This document shows, in pieces, positions 62,516-64,000 of a DNA stretch of 64,000 bases. Positions within the stretch are counted from its first letter, which is position 1, and the number at the start of each line of letters is the position of its first letter. The translations under genes were made by a program, and so were the position numbers. Source of the stretch: Citricoccus sp. CH26A. GTDB lineage: Bacteria > Actinomycetota > Actinomycetes > Actinomycetales > Micrococcaceae. The notes beneath the pieces were generated by a model that worked only from the letters and a program-made list of their open reading frames with translations, was not told where the DNA came from and searched no databases. The stretch is taken from positions 96,792 through 160,791 of the forward strand of contig NZ_AFXQ01000005.1 of assembly GCF_000224415.1 (NCBI RefSeq), read 5' to 3'.

Positions 62516-62521
62516 TCCGTG

Positions 62522-62562
62522 TTGCCCAGGCCCAGGCCAGTCTGTACATTTGCATCCGTAAA
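62522..62562 (+). promoter_or_regulatory. VWA gene promoter with overlapping dyad 2
   Basis: TTGCCC (62522-62527), 17-base spacer, TACATT (62545-62550). Dyad TTTGC-ATCC-GTAAA (62549-62562) covers the end of the -10 and the predicted start point, a repressor position. Confidence 0.55.
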
Positions 62563-62603
62563 CAGCGCAGGCACCCGCTTATCACTCGTACAGGGGACAC
62601 ATG

Positions 62604-64000
62604 ATGGACACCACCTCCCGCCCGAGGCACCCGGGCACCGCCCACGGGCGCCGGCGCGGCCCGGCCCTTCCCGGCCGGACCCTCGCCCTGGTCACGGCCC
62701 TCGCCCTGCTCCTGGGCGGCCTGCTGGCGGCCCCCGCGCAGGCCGCCCCGTCGGCCAGCCCCTCCGGTGCCGCCCAGGACGGACAGCGCGCCCTGCAGCC
62801 CGTCGTCGTGGTCATGGACTACTCCTCCTCCATGCTGGAGAAGGACGCGGACGAGTCCGGCACCACCCGGCTGGCCGCCGCGCAGGAGGCCACCTCCACC
62901 CTGCTGGACAACGCCCCCGACGGCGCGGACCTCGGCATGGTGGTCTACGGCGCCAACACCGTGGGGGACTGCAAGGACATCACCACCCTGCAGAAGGTGG
63001 GCCCCACCGACGTCGGCGGGCTCAAGAAGAGGATCGCCGGCCTGGACGCGGTCGGTGAGACCCCGATCGGGGCGGCGCTGCTGCACGCGGCACAGGAACT
63101 CGAGGGGATCGACGGGGAGAAGTCCATCATCCTGGTCTCCGACGGTGAGGAGAACTGCTCCGAGCCACCGGCCTGCGAGGCGGCCCAGGACCTGGCCGGG
63201 AAGGGCATCGGCCTGACCGTGCACACCATCGGCTTCAAGGTCAACGACGCCGCCCGCGAGGAGCTGACCTGCGTGGCCGAGGCCACGGGCGGCACCTACG
63301 TCCAGGCAGACAACGCGACGGAGCTGGAGACCGAGCTGCAGACGAAGACGGTCCGGGCCTTCCAGGGGTACGTCGCCTCCGGGACCCCGGTCACCGGTGG
63401 GGAGACGCTGCACTCATCCCCCCAGCTGGCCCCCGGGCAGTACCTGGACGAGTACGAGCGCGGTGAGACCAAGGCCCATTCCAGCGCCGACGGGACGCTG
63501 AGGTTCTACAACCTGGGGACCATCGAACCGGGTGAGCGGGCGCACCTGTCCGCCCTGTTGCTGCCGGACCAGTCCCAGCCGACGGCCACGGGTGATCCGT
63601 TCGCCGGAATCGAGGTCCAACTGGTCAACGGCCAGGGCGAGAACTGCTCCTCCTCGGACCGGGAGTACTCCCATTCCAGTGACGGTGGCAAGCCGATCGT
63701 CGGTTACGTGCGCAGCCAGGAGTACACCGAGCCCGGCAGCCACGGCTGCTTCCAGGACGGCACGGGCCAGCTCTTCGCCAAGGTCCAGCGATTCGGCGAG
63801 CACCAGGCGGAGGAGCCGATGCCGGTCGAGCTCAAGTTCGTGGTCGAGCCGGCCGTGGACGAGAGCACGCTCGGTCCCCACGCGGACGAGGACGAGGCAC
63901 CCCGGTCGGTGACCCTGTCCGGCGCGGCCGCCGCGGTCGCCGGCGGCGGCAGCTTCAACGAGGCCGCCGAGGTCGAGAACCGGACGGTGCTCTCCGACTC
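62604..64000 (+). CDS. Secreted VWA domain-containing protein (3' truncated by window)
   Basis: Open to the end of the window (about 465 codons). Sec signal peptide: basic start, then a Leu/Ala-rich core ending LLAAPAQAAPSA. The VWA domain begins VVVVMDYSSSM (MIDAS DxSxS), followed by MVVYGANT, GETPIGAALLHAAQEL and IILVSDGEENCSEPP. The region after about residue 255 is beta-rich with paired Cys and no recognised domain. ATG 62604 has AGGGGA at six bases; ATG 62601 is the alternative. Function unknown; an exported adhesion or metal-dependent binding role is inferred. Confidence 0.88.
   Translation, partial: MDTTSRPRHPGTAHGRRRGPALPGRTLALVTALALLLGGLLAAPAQAAPSASPSGAAQDGQRALQPVVVVMDYSSSMLEKDADESGTTRLAAAQEATSTLLDNAPDGADLGMVVYGANTVGDCKDITTLQKVGPTDVGGLKKRIAGLDAVGETPIGAALLHAAQELEGIDGEKSIILVSDGEENCSEPPACEAAQDLAGKGIGLTVHTIGFKVNDAAREELTCVAEATGGTYVQADNATELETELQTKTVRAFQGYVASGTPVTGGETLHSSPQLAPGQYLDEYERGETKAHSSADGTLRFYNLGTIEPGERAHLSALLLPDQSQPTATGDPFAGIEVQLVNGQGENCSSSDREYSHSSDGGKPIVGYVRSQEYTEPGSHGCFQDGTGQLFAKVQRFGEHQAEEPMPVELKFVVEPAVDESTLGPHADEDEAPRSVTLSGAAAAVAGGGSFNEAAEVENRTVLSD

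Overview
The window is one continuous stretch of a very GC-rich (roughly 70 % by eye) actinobacterial chromosome. Gene content and order point to the Micrococcaceae (Micrococcus, Citricoccus, Kocuria or Arthrobacter relatives). The diagnostic block, read on the minus strand, is DUF2342 zincin, tilS, hpt, ftsH, folE, folP, folB, folK, DUF3180, two PH-domain proteins and DUF2520, followed further on by panC, lysS, lsr2 and clpC. No prophage, insertion sequence, CRISPR array or integron is visible. Most of the window is conserved core genome.

Layout. 1-6.3 kb: end of nadE, xthA, an unknown protein, a frameshifted GH13 glucosidase, an SDR dehydrogenase, a Phe/Asp/Glu tRNA cluster and a small zincin. 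6.4-9.3 kb: a tightly overlapped minus-strand operon (thiamine-binding MTH1187 protein, GNAT, spermidine-synthase-like protein, UspA). 9.3-14.1 kb: an Nramp-related transporter that lacks the usual metal motifs, divergent from pta-ackA. 14.1-19.7 kb: a complete dipeptide-type ABC importer. 20-26.2 kb: glycerophosphodiesterase, DUF445, small membrane proteins, an esterase, a secreted nuclease/phosphatase-fold protein and tRNA-Lys. 26.4-33.6 kb: a phosphate island in which DUF47-PiT (low affinity) faces pstSCAB (high affinity), with a Pho-box-like repeat upstream of pstS. 33.6-38.6 kb: FUSC protein, radA, mutY and an N-acetylglutamate synthase type GNAT. 38.8-46.3 kb: clpC, lsr2, lysS and an M13 peptidase. 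46.5-50.1 kb: panC (frameshifted), a tyrosine phosphatase and a three-gene operon of LEA-like/holin-like membrane proteins. 50.2-61.9 kb: the folate/ftsH/tilS cluster. 62-64 kb: an XRE regulator divergent from a secreted VWA protein that runs off the window.

Regulation and expression. Operons are packed with 4-base ATGA/GTGA overlaps. At least fifteen genes have a -10-like hexamer (TANNNT or CANNNT) ending 6-8 bases before the start codon, the arrangement expected for leaderless mRNAs. tilS has no ATG, GTG or TTG start and appears to begin at a CTG that overlaps the preceding stop. Two genes (GH13 and panC) each lack one base in a G-run. Both look like sequencing slips or very recent mutations, because all downstream motifs are intact.

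The least ordinary observations are the duplicated TTTGC-N4-GYAAA dyads plus a 24-bp palindrome between the XRE and VWA genes, the Nramp-like protein without the DPGN and MPH motifs, the CTG start of tilS, and the nested inverted repeats in the dipeptide-transporter leader. I did not find a clearly new multi-gene system.
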